Assembly: GCF_003285015.1 (NCBI RefSeq)
Contig: NZ_QMFB01000045.1
Coordinates: 1-33,548 of the forward strand
Origin: Paenibacillus contaminans
Lineage (GTDB): Bacteria > Bacillota > Bacilli > Paenibacillales > NBRC-103111
Reading direction: 5' to 3'
DNA: 33,548 nucleotides
The position numbers were made by a program, and so were the translations under genes. This document shows positions 32,464 to 33,548 of the stretch, piece by piece. The notes below the pieces were generated by a model. It saw only the letters and a program-made list of their open reading frames with translations, had not been told where the DNA came from and ran no database searches. Position 1 is the first letter of the stretch. Every line of letters starts with the position of its first letter.

Positions 32464-33548
32464 CGGCAATCACTCGCGTTCCCGTACGTTCGTATTCATT
32501 TATTTGTACGATGCACGACTCAACGGGGTCGATGTTCCTAGCGTACGCCTGAGTCCATTCCACTACTTTATCGATCGCTGTTTCGACACCCCATTTAGGG
32601 GACCAATCTAAACGTAATTTGGCTTTTGAACAGTCCAGCCTCAATTGCGATGCTTCATGCGGATAGTTTCTTCTGTCAATTTTATATGCAGCCCCGTTTC
32701 CCCACTTTTCGCATAGTTTGGAAACGAGCCATTGTACCGATTTAGCATCGTTTTGATCGGGACCGAAATTCCACCCCTCTGCATATTCGGGTCCGTGCTC
32801 ATAAAGCTTCTGCGCTAATGTCAAATATCCATTTAACGGCTCCAGCACATGCTGCCACGGCCGAATCGACTCGGGATTCCTAATGCTGATTTTTTTACCC
32901 TTGAGAATGGAACGTATGCAGTCCGGAACTAGACGGTTGACAGCCCAATCCCCCCCGCCAATGACATTACCCGCCCTAGCAGTAGCAACGGCAACGCCAT
33001 GTTCCCGGTGTTCGGTCGGATGAAAGAAGGAGCTTCTGTATGAGGAGGTTGCCAATTCCGAGCAGGCTTTACTGCTGGAATAGGGGTCGTACCCGCCCAA
33101 AGCGTCTTGCTCCCGGTAGCCCCAGATCCACTCTTTATTTTCATAGCATTTATCCGTAGTTACATTGATTACAGCCTTGATCCGGTGTCCGTTCCTTACA
33201 GCCTTCCTGACGGCATCCAGTAAATTGATCGTGCCAAGCACGTTGATTTCGAAGGTACGACCCGGGTTATCGTAAGACTCTTGCACAAGCGGCTGCGCAG
33301 CCATATGAATGACAATGTCAGGATCGGATTTTGACAGGATGTTATATAGAACGTGTTTGTTCCGGATATCTGCGGTATGAGATTCCATCAATCGCTCCAG
33401 CCGACAGCATGCAAATAGACTAGGGCTTGAGGGCGGACGCAATCCATACCCGGTTACGCGGGCACCAAGCATGTGGAGCCATAAGCACAACCAGCTGCCC
33501 TTGAAGCCCGAATGTCCGGTAACGAAAACCTTTTTACCGTTCCAGAAC
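32450..33548 (-). CDS. rfbG: CDP-glucose 4,6-dehydratase (start just outside the window)
   Basis: About 365 residues are present, reaching the right edge. The edge reads FWNGKKVFVTGHSGFKGSW, the classical N-terminus of RfbG with its TGHSGFKG nucleotide-binding motif, so the start codon must be at or within a base or two of the edge. Other signatures are MAAQPLVQESYDNP, NVTTDKCYENKEW with the active-site TDK, YDPYSSSKACSE and RAGNVIGGGDWA. It converts CDP-glucose to CDP-4-dehydro-6-deoxyglucose, the entry to CDP-linked 6-deoxy and 3,6-dideoxy sugars. The cytidylyltransferase rfbF would be expected just upstream, beyond the window. Confidence 0.93.
   Translation of the reverse strand, partial: FWNGKKVFVTGHSGFKGSWLCLWLHMLGARVTGYGLRPPSSPSLFACCRLERLMESHTADIRNKHVLYNILSKSDPDIVIHMAAQPLVQESYDNPGRTFEINVLGTINLLDAVRKAVRNGHRIKAVINVTTDKCYENKEWIWGYREQDALGGYDPYSSSKACSELATSSYRSSFFHPTEHREHGVAVATARAGNVIGGGDWAVNRLVPDCIRSILKGKKISIRNPESIRPWQHVLEPLNGYLTLAQKLYEHGPEYAEGWNFGPDQNDAKSVQWLVSKLCEKWGNGAAYKIDRRNYPHEASQLRLDCSKAKLRLDWSPKWGVETAIDKVVEWTQAYARNIDPVESCIVQINEYERTGTRVIADANS

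Overview
The window looks like a chromosomal segment of a spore-forming member of the Paenibacillaceae (Paenibacillus or Cohnella type). Indications are a CwlJ-type spore-cortex hydrolase, an S-layer (SLH) protein, a YesM/YesN two-component system next to an LplABC-type sugar importer, a YdfHIJ-type regulator/exporter set, strong AGGAGG ribosome binding sites and intermediate GC content. No rRNA, tRNA, CRISPR array or intact insertion sequence was seen.

Region 1 (1-8.2 kb, minus strand). Solute-binding lipoprotein, permease 1, permease 2, response regulator and histidine kinase read in this order from a promoter near 8.0 kb. This is a carbohydrate importer with its own two-component control and no ATPase gene. 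Downstream lie remnants and the first 59 codons of a secreted protein.

Region 2 (8.2-16.05 kb, minus strand). A locus built by repeated duplication and decay. Two intact paralogues encode an unusual cytosolic protein in which a seven-repeat beta-propeller sits inside a LamG-like jelly roll. Between and after them are a neutral-ceramidase-like protein and a DegT-family PLP aminotransferase. Around these are broken copies of the same families: two LamG/propeller pseudogenes, a ceramidase with its middle deleted, a solute-binding-protein start fused to another protein's end, and a DegT tail. The leader of the importer operon is also duplicated.

Region 3 (16.4-21.8 kb). Ordinary single genes on both strands: an AraC regulator, CwlJ, a membrane-anchored netrin-like protein with a hexanucleotide repeat in its signal peptide, a secreted SLH/Big/propeller protein, and an anchored SGNH-fold protein whose expected catalytic serine is asparagine.

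Region 4 (21.9-26.1 kb, minus strand). Histidine kinase, response regulator and MMPL exporter, matching B. subtilis YdfH-YdfI-YdfJ in order and approximate length, with tandem operator-like boxes just before the exporter.

Region 5 (26.2-33.5 kb, minus strand). A surface-glycan or modified-sugar cluster running in from beyond the right edge: CDP-glucose 4,6-dehydratase, RmlC-like epimerase, SDR reductase, glycosyltransferase, PIG-L deacetylase, PHP phosphoesterase, ATP-grasp ligase and a GT61 glycosyltransferase, ended by a strong terminator. Both transferases carry very basic tails.
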